The translations under genes and the position numbers were made by a program. The notes under the pieces were generated by a model that was not told where the DNA came from, did no database searches, and worked only from the letters and a program-made list of their open reading frames with translations. Positions 53,808 to 63,956 of a stretch of DNA of 64,000 bases are shown in pieces (position 1 is the first letter of the stretch; each line of letters begins with the position of its first letter). Origin of the DNA: Polaromonas sp. JS666 (GTDB lineage: Bacteria; Pseudomonadota; Gammaproteobacteria; Burkholderiales; Burkholderiaceae_C). Location: assembly GCF_000013865.1 (NCBI RefSeq), contig NC_007948.1, positions 4,579,001 through 4,643,000 on the forward strand, written 5' to 3'.

Positions 53808-55667
53808 TCAAGCCGCCATCAACGCGTCGTGGACCACAAAGTGACCGGGTGCTATCTCGTCAAGCCTTAGCTCAGGCGGCGCATAGTGCAGGCCATGTAT
53901 GGGACTTGGAATTTCACCGGCCATCATGTGGCGCAGGTTGCGGCGTTGCGGGTCTGCCACCGGAACGGCGGACAGCAACTTGCGGGTGTAGGGATGGCGA
54001 GGGTTTTCAAAGATCTGGCGACGGGTGCCAATCTCCACGATGCGCCCAAGATACATAACAGCCACCCGGTGGCTCACGCGCTCAACCACAGCCAGGTCGT
54101 GTGAGATAAAAAGAAAGGCAATTCCCAGTTCGCGCTGCAGATCCTGCATGAGGTTGATGACCTGAGCTTGAATGGATACGTCAAGTGCGGAAACCGACTC
54201 ATCGGCCACAATCAGGCGTGGCGAAAGGGCCAACGCTCGCGCAATACAGATGCGTTGTCGCTGCCCGCCCGAGAACTCGTGTGGGTAGCGGTGCGCATGC
54301 TGCGGTAGCAAGCCAACCTTGCACAACAGCTCGCCAGCCCGGCGGCGCGCCTCCTCACCGTATGCAATGTTGTGTACCTTAAGCGGTTCAAGCAGTGAGT
54401 CTTCGATGGTGCGGCGCGGATCGAGCGATGCGTAGGGGTCCTGAAACACCATCTGTACCTCTCGGCGCAGGCCCTTGAGCCTGCTGCCGGTCATGGTGCC
54501 GATGGACTGCCCGTTGAACTCGATCTGCCCGCCTTGTGTGTGCAGCAGGCGCGCTACCGCACGGGCTGTGGTCGATTTTCCGCAGCCTGATTCACCGACC
54601 AATGCAAGTGTTTCTCCAGCGAAGAGATCAAAGCTCACATCCTCTACCGCATGGACACGGCGCTGCACGCGGCCGAGAATGCCGCCGCGCAAGTCGTAAC
54701 GGGTCACCAGATTACGCACACGCAGCAAGGGTGGGAGGTTGTAGTCTGGTGTGGGTGCATCCAGCGGCGATCCTGACGGAGCAACCGCCTGAACCACCTC
54801 GCCCGTGCCAGGCTCGACCAAGGGGAACTTCGCCGGGAAATCGGTACCCTGCATAGCTCCTAGCCTGGGCACCGCGGCCAGCAGACTTCGCGTGTATGGA
54901 TGCTGGGGCCGCGCAAATATGCGCCCGACCGAACCGCGTTCGACTGTCTCGCCGTTGCGCATGACCATCACCTCGTCGGCAATCTCAGCCACGACACCCA
55001 TGTCGTGAGTGATGAAAACCACGCCCATGTCCAGGTCGTCCTGCAGCCCGCGAATGATCTGCAGGATTTGCGACTGCACGGTCACGTCCAGCGCCGTGGT
55101 AGGTTCGTCGGCAATGAGCAAAGTGGGTTCACAGGCCAATGCCATCGCGATCATGATTCGCTGGCGCATGCCGCCGGAAAGCTGGTGCGGGTAGCGCCCC
55201 ATCACCTGCTTCGCATCAGGGATTCTCACGAGATCCAGCATGCGCAGCGCGCGTGCAAGTGTGGCCGCACGGTCACCGGGTTGGTGCAGGCGGATGGCCT
55301 CCAGAATTTGGTCGCCGACCTTGAAAACCGGGTTCAAGGAGGTCATGGGCTCCTGGAAGATCATGGCCATGTCGGCGCCCCGCAGGCGACGGAGTTGAGA
55401 TTCGGGCGCTTCCATAAGATCGACCACCCCATGATGGCGGGTGCGCAGCTGCATTTGCCCGGAGGCGATGCGGCCGCCGCCCAGTTCTACAAGACGCATG
55501 ATGGCCAGCGAAGTCACCGACTTGCCCGAGCCCGACTCGCCAACGATGGCCAGCGTCTTTCCACGCGCCACCTCGAAAGAGACATCGCGCACCGCCATGG
55601 GGGCGCCGACGTCGCCGCAGAAGGCCACGCTCAGGTTCTGTACGCGGGCGACGAGGTCAGCGTTCAT
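53808..55667 (-). CDS. Dual-domain ABC transporter ATPase (DppD-DppF/GsiA type)
   Basis: A 619-residue protein with two ATPase domains. In the first, Walker A is [13 protein letters not shown], the signature [16 protein letters not shown] and Walker [13 protein letters not shown]. In the second, Walker A is [13 protein letters not shown], the signature [16 protein letters not shown] and Walker [13 protein letters not shown]. The second Walker B has Ser where Pro is usual. Oligopeptide-type C-terminal regions follow each domain ([20 protein letters not shown]). It serves the Dpp-like importer with the permeases at 58872-60694 and the receptor at 57214-58779. Its start overlaps the lyase stop (ATGA). 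Confidence 0.93.
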   Translation of the reverse strand: MNADLVARVQNLSVAFCGDVGAPMAVRDVSFEVARGKTLAIVGESGSGKSVTSLAIMRLVELGGGRIASGQMQLRTRHHGVVDLMEAPESQLRRLRGADMAMIFQEPMTSLNPVFKVGDQILEAIRLHQPGDRAATLARALRMLDLVRIPDAKQVMGRYPHQLSGGMRQRIMIAMALACEPTLLIADEPTTALDVTVQSQILQIIRGLQDDLDMGVVFITHDMGVVAEIADEVMVMRNGETVERGSVGRIFARPQHPYTRSLLAAVPRLGAMQGTDFPAKFPLVEPGTGEVVQAVAPSGSPLDAPTPDYNLPPLLRVRNLVTRYDLRGGILGRVQRRVHAVEDVSFDLFAGETLALVGESGCGKSTTARAVARLLHTQGGQIEFNGQSIGTMTGSRLKGLRREVQMVFQDPYASLDPRRTIEDSLLEPLKVHNIAYGEEARRRAGELLCKVGLLPQHAHRYPHEFSGGQRQRICIARALALSPRLIVADESVSALDVSIQAQVINLMQDLQRELGIAFLFISHDLAVVERVSHRVAVMYLGRIVEIGTRRQIFENPRHPYTRKLLSAVPVADPQRRNLRHMMAGEIPSPIHGLHYAPPELRLDEIAPGHFVVHDALMAA

Positions 55668-57208
55668 ACAGTTTCCACGGCAGCGACAAGCCGGCCGACG
55701 GCCTGGTTCAGTTCGCTCTGAGCCCGTGCCAGGCGGGCGCGCGCCTCCTCCACCCAGCGCTTGTCGGCAACACGCTCGCTCTGCGCATGCGCCAGCAGAC
55801 GGGCGACCTGCAGCGGCGCTACGCTGCCGTCGGTGACCCGGGTTTCGACAAAACGCCTTGGATCAAGCGCATCGCGCACGGCCTCATCGCCGAGCCTGAG
55901 CTCAAGGCCGGCGGTTTCTAACGCAGCCTCATCGAGCAGTGCGCTTGTCAAATCAGCCGGTGCAGTTCCTTGCGCAATGCAGTTGCGCACGACACGCGCC
56001 ACGATGTGATGCACTTGGCGAAACGAAAGGCCGCGCTCGCGTACGATCACATCGGCAAGGTTACTGGCCGTACACCAGCTGCCGCTGAGTGATTCGGCCA
56101 TACGGTCGTCATGCACGATCAGCGTCTCGATTACCCCGGTGAAGAGGTCAAGCATGCCTTCAGTGGTTGCGAGTGCCTCATCGATCAGCGGCAGTTCGCG
56201 CATGGCTTGGTCACCCGTTCCCTCCGCACGGAAGGTGGCCAGCGCGGTGGCCAGCCAGGTTACGGCCGAGCCGGCGGCCTTTTTAATGGTTTCAAGGCCC
56301 GCCGGATTTTTCTTCTGAGGAAAGATGCTGCTTGTGCCGCAATAGCTGTCGTCGCTTTCGACCAAGCCGAACTCTGTGCTGGACCAAAGGTGCAGATCGG
56401 TCGCTAGGTCGTTGAGGTCCGCCATGACAAAGGCCAGAGCACCGATGGCCTCGGCCGCGTAGTAGGCCTCGCGTCCCAGCTTGGAGTTTTCCACCAGCCC
56501 ATCAAAACCCAGCAGCGCGGTGGTGCGCATGCGGTTCAGTGGCCAGGAGGTTCCAGCCAGGCCGACCGCGCCCAGCGGGTTGCGGTTGACGCGGCCATAC
56601 GCCTGGGCCAGCCGCTCGAAGCTGTCGTGCAGCCGCGAGCTGAAGCTCAGCAGGTAATGGCCGAAGACCCAGGGCTGCGCATGTTGAAGGTGGGTGTAAC
56701 CGGGCATGATGGTGCGAGCATGGCGCCGCGCCTGCTGGGCGATGGCGTCCTGCAGGCCGTTGAGCTGGTCCATCACATCGAGCATGCGGTTGCGCTTGTA
56801 AAGCCGCCGGACGGTGGCGCCCTGGTCGATACGGCTACGGCCTGTGTGCATCTGCCCGCCTACGTCCTCGCCGATTGCCGCAAAGAGGTAGGACTCGATC
56901 TGCAGCAGGAAACTTCCCTTGCGAACGTCCGTGGGAAAGTCAGCCGGCTCCATGCGGCGGATCGCAAGCAGCTGCTGAAGGATGGCGCGGCCGGCTGCTG
57001 TTGAGATGATGCCTTCCTCCACCAGCATGGTGGTGTGCGCCATGTCGACTGCGACAAACTCCTGGAACTGCTTCTTCTCGCGCTCCAGGCCTGGCAGGTC
57101 GTGGTATTTGACCAGCCGTGCGGCCGGGGGAGCGCTCAACCGGGCTTCGGTCAGCAGAGTTTCATGAAGGGTAGTGGATGTCATCGGGACTTTGAAAGTT
57201 GGCATCAA
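55664..57208 (-). CDS. Argininosuccinate lyase-like protein within a Dpp-type importer operon
   Basis: Up to 514 residues. [31 protein letters not shown] and [20 protein letters not shown] are the superfamily signatures; Phe replaces Met in the usual SSIMPQKKNP loop. It is coupled by ATGA overlap to the dual ATPase downstream, and its stretch of operon begins right after the receptor gene. That placement is not expected for arginine biosynthesis. It fits a lyase for an imported N-substituted aspartate, as known for ethylenediamine-disuccinate lyase. ATG codons at 57208, 57205 and 57184 are possible starts, with no strong ribosome-binding site. Confidence 0.85.
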   Translation of the reverse strand: MMPTFKVPMTSTTLHETLLTEARLSAPPAARLVKYHDLPGLEREKKQFQEFVAVDMAHTTMLVEEGIISTAAGRAILQQLLAIRRMEPADFPTDVRKGSFLLQIESYLFAAIGEDVGGQMHTGRSRIDQGATVRRLYKRNRMLDVMDQLNGLQDAIAQQARRHARTIMPGYTHLQHAQPWVFGHYLLSFSSRLHDSFERLAQAYGRVNRNPLGAVGLAGTSWPLNRMRTTALLGFDGLVENSKLGREAYYAAEAIGALAFVMADLNDLATDLHLWSSTEFGLVESDDSYCGTSSIFPQKKNPAGLETIKKAAGSAVTWLATALATFRAEGTGDQAMRELPLIDEALATTEGMLDLFTGVIETLIVHDDRMAESLSGSWCTASNLADVIVRERGLSFRQVHHIVARVVRNCIAQGTAPADLTSALLDEAALETAGLELRLGDEAVRDALDPRRFVETRVTDGSVAPLQVARLLAHAQSERVADKRWVEEARARLARAQSELNQAVGRLVAAVETV

Positions 57209-57213
57209 GTGGG

Positions 57214-58779
57214 TTAGCGGGTGACGGTTGCGTTGTTAAATTCGACGATCTCGTCGCTATAGACGGTCAGACCCTTGACGCCCTTGCGTTGGCCGATGAG
57301 TTGAACCTGGTCAAATAGCGGTATCGTGTTGGGTTCGAGCTCCCAGACGACACGCTGGACGTCGCCGTACGTCGCCATGCGTTTGTCGTAGTTCATCTCG
57401 CCGGCAGCTTTGGCCAGCAGGCCGTCGACCATCGGGTTGGAGTAGCCGGTGAGGTTGGACGGGTCGCCCGTGCTCAGCTTGCGGCGCAGGCGGATATCCG
57501 CATTCGGGATGCCGGTGCCCAGCAGCCACATGTTGGCGCCGTTGCTTCCCTTGCCCGTACCCTTGCCGGGCTCGGCGCGGTACAGCTCCTTCTGGTAGGA
57601 GGCCCACTCCCAGACCTTGAACTCCGTCTTCAGACCGACGGCGTTGAGGTAGCCCTGTACGGCTTCGGCGGCGGCACGATCCTTTGTGTAACGGCCCGAG
57701 GGAGTCCACATGGTCACGACACCGGGGTACCCACCAGGGAATGCGGCCTTCAGCAGGCGGCGCGCCTCGTCCGGGTTGTATTTGTAAGCCGGAAATATGC
57801 GGCGAGCCTGCGTTCCCTCTGGAAAGGGGCTGACGGGAACGCGGCCATAGCCCAGCAGGATCTTGTCGACGATGGCTTGGCGGTCTATGGCCACATTCAC
57901 CGCCTTGCGTACGCGCACGTCGTCAAAGGGGGGCTTGGTGACGTTCAGCTCGAAGAACACCTGAAAGGCACTAGGGGCTTGTTGCAGCACCATTTTGTCG
58001 CTGCCCTTGAAGTCACCGGTGAGTTCCGGCGCAATGTTCGCGGCAACGTCCGCGTTTCCGGTCTTCAGCTCGATCACGCGCGCAGCATTCTCCGGCACGG
58101 GGCGAAACACCAGTCGGTCTGTTTTCCCGGGAGTGCCGAAGTAGTCAGGGTTGCGCACAATCTCGGCGCGCTCATTGGGAATCCAGCTCTTGAATACATA
58201 GGGTCCGGTACCCACGGGGTTGCGGCCATAGGCGCGACCACGCTTTTCGATGGCTGTGGGGCTGCTGATGGACGCCCATTCCTCGGTCAGAATCTCAAGC
58301 AGTGTGGGCGACGGTTCCTTGGCGGCAATGGTCACGACGTACGTGCTCGGGGCCTCTACCGTCTCAATAGCAGCGTAGTAGGACCGGTTCGGCGAACCCA
58401 GTTCGGGACTGCGCAAACGGTCCAGGTTGAACTTGACAGCCGCCGCGTCCAGTGGCGTCCCATCATGGAATTTCACTCCTTTGCGAAGATTGAAAGTCCA
58501 GACCTTCCCGTCAGCAGAGACGTTCCATGACTCCGCAAGGTCAGGAACGATCTTCTTGAAGCCAGGACCGTCCCAGCTCACCAATTTGTTAAAAATATGC
58601 GTGATGACGATTTGCGAGGGGGTGCTACGGCTCACGGCTGGATCGAGTGTGTCGATCTCTGTGCCTTGGACATAGGTCAAGCTGGTCTCGGCTGCAGCAT
58701 GGCCGGCACCGCCGAGCAGCATCAGGGCAAGGCCCGCGGCGGTGAGCGGACGGGTGACGGACGGAAAACTATGGCGCAT
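57214..58779 (-). CDS. ABC transporter substrate-binding protein, family 5
   Basis: About 521 residues with signal peptide (LTAAGLALMLLGGAGHAAAE) and family 5 motifs: EIDTLDPAVSRSTPSQIVIT, AESWNVSADGKVWTFNLRKG and GTGPYVFKSWIPNERAEIVR. It is the receptor of the Dpp-like importer. The ATG at 58779 has GGAG-like bases upstream, and the longer open frame is not protein-like. Ligands of the family include peptides, opines and metal-chelating aminocarboxylates. Confidence 0.92.
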   Translation of the reverse strand: MRHSFPSVTRPLTAAGLALMLLGGAGHAAAETSLTYVQGTEIDTLDPAVSRSTPSQIVITHIFNKLVSWDGPGFKKIVPDLAESWNVSADGKVWTFNLRKGVKFHDGTPLDAAAVKFNLDRLRSPELGSPNRSYYAAIETVEAPSTYVVTIAAKEPSPTLLEILTEEWASISSPTAIEKRGRAYGRNPVGTGPYVFKSWIPNERAEIVRNPDYFGTPGKTDRLVFRPVPENAARVIELKTGNADVAANIAPELTGDFKGSDKMVLQQAPSAFQVFFELNVTKPPFDDVRVRKAVNVAIDRQAIVDKILLGYGRVPVSPFPEGTQARRIFPAYKYNPDEARRLLKAAFPGGYPGVVTMWTPSGRYTKDRAAAEAVQGYLNAVGLKTEFKVWEWASYQKELYRAEPGKGTGKGSNGANMWLLGTGIPNADIRLRRKLSTGDPSNLTGYSNPMVDGLLAKAAGEMNYDKRMATYGDVQRVVWELEPNTIPLFDQVQLIGQRKGVKGLTVYSDEIVEFNNATVTR

Positions 58780-58871
58780 GGAGGGTACTCCGGAGTTTGG
58801 AAGGCAATGACGGATGCAGGATTGGAATCGGATGGAGGTCTTGGAGCGTGGAGGATTAATCTGACGGGGTT

Positions 58872-59804
58872 TCAGCGCCGCGACTGCCGCGATCGCGGAT
58901 CCACGTAGTCCCGCAGCGCGTCGCCGACCAGGTTGAAGCTCAGGATCACGATGAACAGCGCACAACCCGGTGCGAGCAGCACATGCGGGTGACTGGTGAG
59001 ATGGGCCCGGGAGTTGGCGATCATGGCGCCCCACTCAGGGATCGGCGGCGGTGGACCCAGACCGAGGAAGCTCAGTCCGGAGCCAATCAAAATGGCCTCG
59101 GCCAGTGAGGTCGTGGCCTGCACGATGATGAGGGATCCGATATTAGGGATGATGTGGCTCAGGATCAGTCGCAGGTCGCCCACACCTATGGATCGCGATG
59201 CAAGCACGAACTCGCGCGCCTTGAGCGCCCGCACCGGCGCGGCGAAGAAGCGCACATAAATCGGCATCGTGGAGATAGCGATAGCGGCCGTCAGGCTCAT
59301 CACGCTATTGCCGGCAACGGCCACCACCATGATGGCCACCAAAGTGCGAGGAAAGGCGATCATGAAGTCCATGAGCCGCATCAGAGTGCCGGTGGCTGCG
59401 TTGGCGTAAAAGCCGCAAAGCGCACCGAGAGAAATGCCTACGGCCATACCCATTGCAACGCTGCCGAAGGCAACTGCTAGCGTGATGCGCGCCCCCCAGA
59501 GCACACGTCCTAGCAAGTCACGCCCAAGCTCATCTGTGCCAAGCCAGAAGGTATTGCCCGGTGCGAGCAGCGCTCGGTCGAGGTTCACCTGCGTGACGGA
59601 TATCCAATCGAACATCCAGGGCGCAATAGCGGCAGCCGTGAAAATTGCCAACAGAATGGCTAGTGAGACCGAGGCAATCCAGCGGCGCGCACTGAGCAGG
59701 TAACGCAGGAAGCCGCCGGCCGGACGCCGAGTCGTTGCAGCAGTGGTGACAGGCACGTTGGGCTGCACTTCAAGCGTAGGTGATGCGAGGGTCAAGGAAT
59801 CCAT
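58872..59804 (-). CDS. ABC transporter permease (DppC type)
   Basis: A 310-residue membrane protein; after a cytoplasmic N terminus the first segment is ISLAILLAIFTAAAIAPWMF. LGTDELGRDLLGRVLWGARI and LSFLGLGPPPPIPEWGAMIA are diagnostic for the DppC/OppC group. It overlaps the 3' end of the DppB-type gene by 35 bases. Confidence 0.93.
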   Translation of the reverse strand: MDSLTLASPTLEVQPNVPVTTAATTRRPAGGFLRYLLSARRWIASVSLAILLAIFTAAAIAPWMFDWISVTQVNLDRALLAPGNTFWLGTDELGRDLLGRVLWGARITLAVAFGSVAMGMAVGISLGALCGFYANAATGTLMRLMDFMIAFPRTLVAIMVVAVAGNSVMSLTAAIAISTMPIYVRFFAAPVRALKAREFVLASRSIGVGDLRLILSHIIPNIGSLIIVQATTSLAEAILIGSGLSFLGLGPPPPIPEWGAMIANSRAHLTSHPHVLLAPGCALFIVILSFNLVGDALRDYVDPRSRQSRR

Positions 59805-60694
59805 ATGCCAGGTCGACGATGAGGTTGATGAGAACGACGAGTGCGGCGAAGACCAGGATGGTTCCCTGCACGACGTAGATGTCGCGGACCATGATCGCGT
59901 CGATCATGTAACGACCCATACCAGGCCAGGCGAATACAGTCTCGACGATGACCGCCCCCCCCAAGCAGGCGGCCAAAGTCCATGCCGAACGAGGTCACCA
60001 GGGGTATTGATGCATTGGACAGGGCATGACGTAACACGACGCGTGGCCGTGCCACCCCCTTGGCATAAGCGGTGCGGATGTAATCCTCCCCCAGCACGTC
60101 TAGCATGCTGGAGCGCGCCAACCGAGAGAAAGTAGCTACATACGGTAAACCAAGCGTGATGGCTGGCATCACCAGTTGCTGCCAGCTACCACGGCCGGTG
60201 GGAGGCAACCAGCCCAGCGTGGATGCAAAGACAAGCATCAGCAGAAGGCCCAGGAAGAACCCCGGCATCGAGATGCCGACCACCGCAAGTGCGGTCAAAG
60301 CGCTGTCGAGCAGACCGCGCGGCTTGAGTGCAGCCGCGATGCCCAGTGGTACACCAAGTACTACGGCCAGCAGCATCCCGGCAGTGGCCAGCTCAAGGGT
60401 CGCTGGAAGCGTGCGTGCGATGCTTTCGGTCACCGGCGCATAGGTCTGAAAGGAGTCCCCGAGATCGCCTTGCAAGACCACACGCTGGAGGTAGATGAAG
60501 TACTGCTGGTGCAGCGGCTTGTCCAGGCCATAGTTGCGGCGGATTTGCTCGATGTCGGCCTCGGCTGCATCGGGGCCGGCGGCCATGCGCGCCAGGTCAC
60601 CGGGTATGGCATGCATGACGAGGAAGACGGCCAGTGAGATGCCGGCGAGCATGGGCACGAACAGCAACAGGCGTCTGATCACATAATTGAGCAT
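59770..60694 (-). pseudogene. ABC transporter permease (DppB type), frameshifted in a homopolymer
   Basis: The frame from MLNYVIRRLLLFVPMLAGIS runs normally through AYAKGVARPRVVLRHALSNA to FGMDFGRLLGG. It then leaves the correct frame at a run of eight C on the plus strand (59955-59962). The rest of the protein, VIVETVFAWPGMGRYMIDAI through AYGFLDPRITYA, is intact in the next frame. Removing one base from the run restores a normal DppB of about 308 residues. It is therefore a recent lesion, a phase-variable switch or a sequencing error. The rest of the importer looks intact. Confidence 0.85.
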
Positions 60695-60930
60695 GAGGTG
60701 TTTTCGGAGAGCAGCGGCTCTGGATTTACAGCGGCTGGATCTGCACCATGCAGGCCCGATTCCGTGACCGAATGATGACACTCAGCCCCCTCACGGCACA
60801 ACTCCAAATAGGGTTGGACGCACATAAGCAAATGTTATGCTCTGCGCTAATAAACTGCGGCTAACGCTGCATTGGCGCGTTGCGCCATCCAGCGGCAGGG
60901 ACATCGCACGTCGCTTGTCTTGGAGCAACC

Positions 60931-61836
60931 ATGGAACTCAATCCCCGACAACTCGAAGCTTTCCGCAATGTCATGATGACCGGCAGCATGACCATTGCCG
61001 CGGAGCTTCTGAAAGTCAGCCAGCCTGCAGTGAGTCGGCTGATAAAGGATTTGGAAAAGACACTTGCCATACGGCTCTTTCGCCGTGAAGGCAATCGCCT
61101 CATCCCAGGCGCGGAGGCACAGCGGCTCTTTCTGGAAGTGGATCGTTTCTATCAAGGTATGGAGCAGGTCCAGCGAGTCGCGCAGGATCTGAAATCTGTG
61201 CGCATCGGCACACTGCGTATCGCCTCCATGCACACGCTGGGGTTGAGCCTCCTCAGTGAGGGAGTTCGGCGATTTTCACTTGCCCGACCTGGCGTGGTCA
61301 TTTCGCTGGACGTGCGTAATTCGCTTGGAATCCTTGAGCTCACGGCCGCCCATCAGATTGACATCGGATTCGTTCAGATGATGGGTACCGAATACCCAGG
61401 GGTCGACGTATTCCCGCTTCCGAGCGTCCCTGCAGTCTGCGTGCTTCCACGCGGCCATGCGCTGGCGCGCAAGAAGGCAGTACAAATCACTGACCTGCAG
61501 GGTGAATCGCTTATCTCGTTGAGCCGCAACAGCCCGATGCGTATGCGACTGGAAATGGCGCTTGAGGCCGCTGGGGTGACATGCCGACGTTCGGTGGACA
61601 CAACGCTCGCGCACCTGGCCTGCAGCATGGTCGCTGGTGGGCTGGGTCTCACGGTGGTCGACCCATTTACCGCTGGCCGCATGCGCGCTCCCTCGGTTGT
61701 CTACCGTCCCCTTTTGCCGACCGTTCCGTGTGAGTTCTCCATGGTGCTGCCCGCACATCAGCCGCGCTCCAAGGTGGTGGACGATTTCATCCGGGTGATG
61801 AAGGAACTGTTTGACGCTGGCTTTACCTCGGCCTGA
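60931..61836 (+). CDS. LysR-family transcriptional regulator
   Basis: About 301 residues; MELNPRQLEAFRNVMMTGSM and SQPAVSRLIKDLEKTLAIRL form the helix-turn-helix, and MVAGGLGLTVVDPFTAGRMR lies in the ligand domain. GGAGCAACC precedes the ATG at 60931, which decides the start. It is divergent from the Dpp-type importer and lyase and probably controls them. Confidence 0.9.
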   Translation: MELNPRQLEAFRNVMMTGSMTIAAELLKVSQPAVSRLIKDLEKTLAIRLFRREGNRLIPGAEAQRLFLEVDRFYQGMEQVQRVAQDLKSVRIGTLRIASMHTLGLSLLSEGVRRFSLARPGVVISLDVRNSLGILELTAAHQIDIGFVQMMGTEYPGVDVFPLPSVPAVCVLPRGHALARKKAVQITDLQGESLISLSRNSPMRMRLEMALEAAGVTCRRSVDTTLAHLACSMVAGGLGLTVVDPFTAGRMRAPSVVYRPLLPTVPCEFSMVLPAHQPRSKVVDDFIRVMKELFDAGFTSA

Positions 61837-61926
61837 GTCGCGGCCAGCCGGTTCGCTCTGTGCGGCTCTTTGGCAAATCGCCCATTCTGCTTGACGATTC
61901 CCGCGTCGGGCATGGACTTGCCTGGC

Positions 61927-62150
61927 TCATTGACGGATCTTGCCGGTGTCGCTGATGATCGTAAGTTCCACGAACTTCGAGCCACTTCGCATGCCAGGCT
62001 TGAAGCCGACCACATACCCGCCCAGCTTGAGGGTATTTATGCTCTCCAATGCCGCGGCCATGCCTTCACGGGTCGGGTACTTGCCCTGGCGCCGCGCAGC
62101 CTCGACGATGACCTTCGCCGCAATGTGGCCTTCCAGCCAGATACTCGTCG
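61927..62150 (-). pseudogene. C-terminal remnant of a family 6 substrate-binding protein
   Basis: The frame gives GHIAAKVIVEAARRQGKYPT, then TLKLGGYVVGFKPGMRSGSK and LTIISDTGKIRQ, nearly the same C-terminal 70 residues as in the protein at 34194-35339. Everything before it, including signal peptide and ligand lobes, is missing. It stands in front of RidA in the same order as the intact gene at 34-36 kb, so it marks a decayed copy of that module. Confidence 0.85.
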
Positions 62151-62175
62151 ATGGCGAATAACTTGGAACTCCGAC

Positions 62176-62538
62176 TCAACCCAACGAGGCAATGACGGTC
62201 ACCTCAACCAAGAGGTTTGCCGCTGCGAGTCGCGCCTCTACCGTAGTTCTCGCCGGTGCGGTGCGGGAGACAATCCACGATTCCCAGACTGCATTCATCG
62301 CGGCGAAGTCGTCTATGTTCTTCAAATAGATGGTCGCTGAAAGGATCTGCTCGCGGTTACTGCCCGCCTCGGTTAACAGCGCGTCGACACGCGACAAGGT
62401 TTCATGCATCTGAGCGGTGATGTCAGCGTTGGCATTGGCGCTGCTAGTGGCGGTCTGACCGCATAGGTAGACCAAGCCGCCATGCTGCACGATCTTGCTC
62501 ATGCGTGCGTTGGTGTGCTTGCGTTCGATAGTGCTCAT
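62176..62538 (-). CDS. RidA family protein
   Basis: A 120-residue RidA-type protein with QHGGLVYLCGQTATSSANAN near the N terminus and the active-site arginine in TAPARTTVEARLAAANLLVE. It should hydrolyse enamine/imine intermediates released by amino-acid oxidases. Its start overlaps the stop of the alpha-subunit gene (ATGA), a direct link to the oxidase. The internal ATG at residue 13 (MSKIVQ) is an alternative start that is closer to most family members. Confidence 0.9.
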   Translation of the reverse strand: MSTIERKHTNARMSKIVQHGGLVYLCGQTATSSANANADITAQMHETLSRVDALLTEAGSNREQILSATIYLKNIDDFAAMNAVWESWIVSRTAPARTTVEARLAAANLLVEVTVIASLG

Positions 62539-63956
62539 GTTGTTTCCATGGGTTCAGAGTTTTCGATGGTTGCCGTGTCGGCCAGTGCAGCAATAGATGC
62601 CAGCGGCACCGGCTTCAGCGGCGACCGAATGTGATAGGCGCCGACCTCGCTTGGCGGCCTACCCAACTCCGTTGAGAGAATTTGGGTCACTGTCAGGCCA
62701 CATACTCGGCCTTGGCACGGTCCCATACCACAGCGGCTGAAAAATTTGGTCTGATTTGGTCCCTGGCAGCCCAGGCGAGCCATCTCGCGGACGCGGCCAG
62801 CCGTGACTTCCTCACAGCGGCAAACAACAGTCTCATCGGTAGGATCGGAAAGCCATTCGGGGGGGCGATACAGCGCGTCCAGGAAGGGCCGGATGCGTAG
62901 CTGGCGTTTCAGCGTGCCGCGTGCGGACGCGGCGCGCTGTTCGCACTCCGTCACGTCTAGCCGACCCAAGGCCTGCGCAGCACCCAGCGCCGCGAGTGTG
63001 CCATTGGGTTCTGCTGCCTGTGCGCCGGCAATCGCCGCACCGTCACCGGCAACGCGAAAGCCCGCGAGCGAAGTTTCACCCCATGCATTGACTTGTGGGC
63101 GCCAGGCCAGTTGAACAAGGTCCCAATCATGGTCAACCCTTAGCAGGCGGCTGAGTTGGGTGTTGGGAACCACCCCGTGATGCAATAACACGACATCCGC
63201 GTGCAGAAGATGGTCAATACGATCGGCCTTGAACGCCAGCGCCTGAACTCGCTCGCCGCCCTCGACGCGCAAGGACGTCGCCGCAGCGAACATCGGAACG
63301 CCTGCTCGACGAAGACGCCACAGCATGCGCAGGCCTTTTGCCAAGTAGGCGTGTGCTCCCAGCGCAGCCGGCAGGTGGCGCAGGGCACGCCAGCGATTGG
63401 TTGACGGCGAAGTTTCGACGATGCCTGCCAGCGAGACTCCTGCATCCAGCAATTGACAGGCTACCAGCAGCAGCAGAGGCCCGCTCCCGGCAAGCACGAC
63501 GCGGCCGGAGGGAACGGCACTGGCACTCTTCAAAGCGATCTGAGCAGCGCCGGCGTTCAGTACACCGGGAAGCGTCCAGCCGGGGATCGGGGAGGCGCGC
63601 TCCATGGCACCGGTGGCGGCGATCAGCTGCGGCGCACGCACCTGAAATGACTGACCATCCTGTTGAGCGGTTACGGTAAGGTCGCGCGCAACGTCCCACA
63701 CCATCGCACCAAAGCGCAGCTCAACACCCGAGCGGCCGAGCCGAGCCGCCAACCCTTCCCCGTGCCGGTAATCGGGCCCGAGCAAGGCGGCTACGGATGG
63801 AGGTACTGCGGTGATGTTGCGGTAAATCTGCCCGCCCGGGCGCAACTGCTCGTCCAGCAGCAGTGTCTTCATTCCGAGCGATGCCGCCGTTAGCGCGGCC
63901 GACATGCCAGCTGGACCAGCACCGATGATCACGAGGTCGTGTGTCGACGCGCTCAT
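62535..63956 (-). CDS. FAD/NAD(P)-binding oxidoreductase alpha subunit with C-terminal [2Fe-2S] domain
   Basis: A 473-residue protein; DLVIIGAGPAGMSAALTAAS is the dinucleotide fold, DEQLRPGGQIYRNITAVPPS the FAD contact and GWTLPGVLNAGAAQIALKSA the family mark. The C-terminal cluster domain is VCRCEEVTAGRVREMARLGC with FFSRCGMGPCQGRVCG. It is the homologue of 36994-38409 and 1-513. The start overlaps the stop of the partial gene upstream (ATGA) and the stop overlaps RidA, so three genes are coupled. Confidence 0.92.
   Translation of the reverse strand: MSASTHDLVIIGAGPAGMSAALTAASLGMKTLLLDEQLRPGGQIYRNITAVPPSVAALLGPDYRHGEGLAARLGRSGVELRFGAMVWDVARDLTVTAQQDGQSFQVRAPQLIAATGAMERASPIPGWTLPGVLNAGAAQIALKSASAVPSGRVVLAGSGPLLLLVACQLLDAGVSLAGIVETSPSTNRWRALRHLPAALGAHAYLAKGLRMLWRLRRAGVPMFAAATSLRVEGGERVQALAFKADRIDHLLHADVVLLHHGVVPNTQLSRLLRVDHDWDLVQLAWRPQVNAWGETSLAGFRVAGDGAAIAGAQAAEPNGTLAALGAAQALGRLDVTECEQRAASARGTLKRQLRIRPFLDALYRPPEWLSDPTDETVVCRCEEVTAGRVREMARLGCQGPNQTKFFSRCGMGPCQGRVCGLTVTQILSTELGRPPSEVGAYHIRSPLKPVPLASIAALADTATIENSEPMETT

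Noticed and set aside
48855..57208. Both lyase genes as arginine-biosynthesis argH
   Set aside because: Two copies inside transport operons with LysR control are unlikely for biosynthesis; kept as ArgH-like without a symbol.
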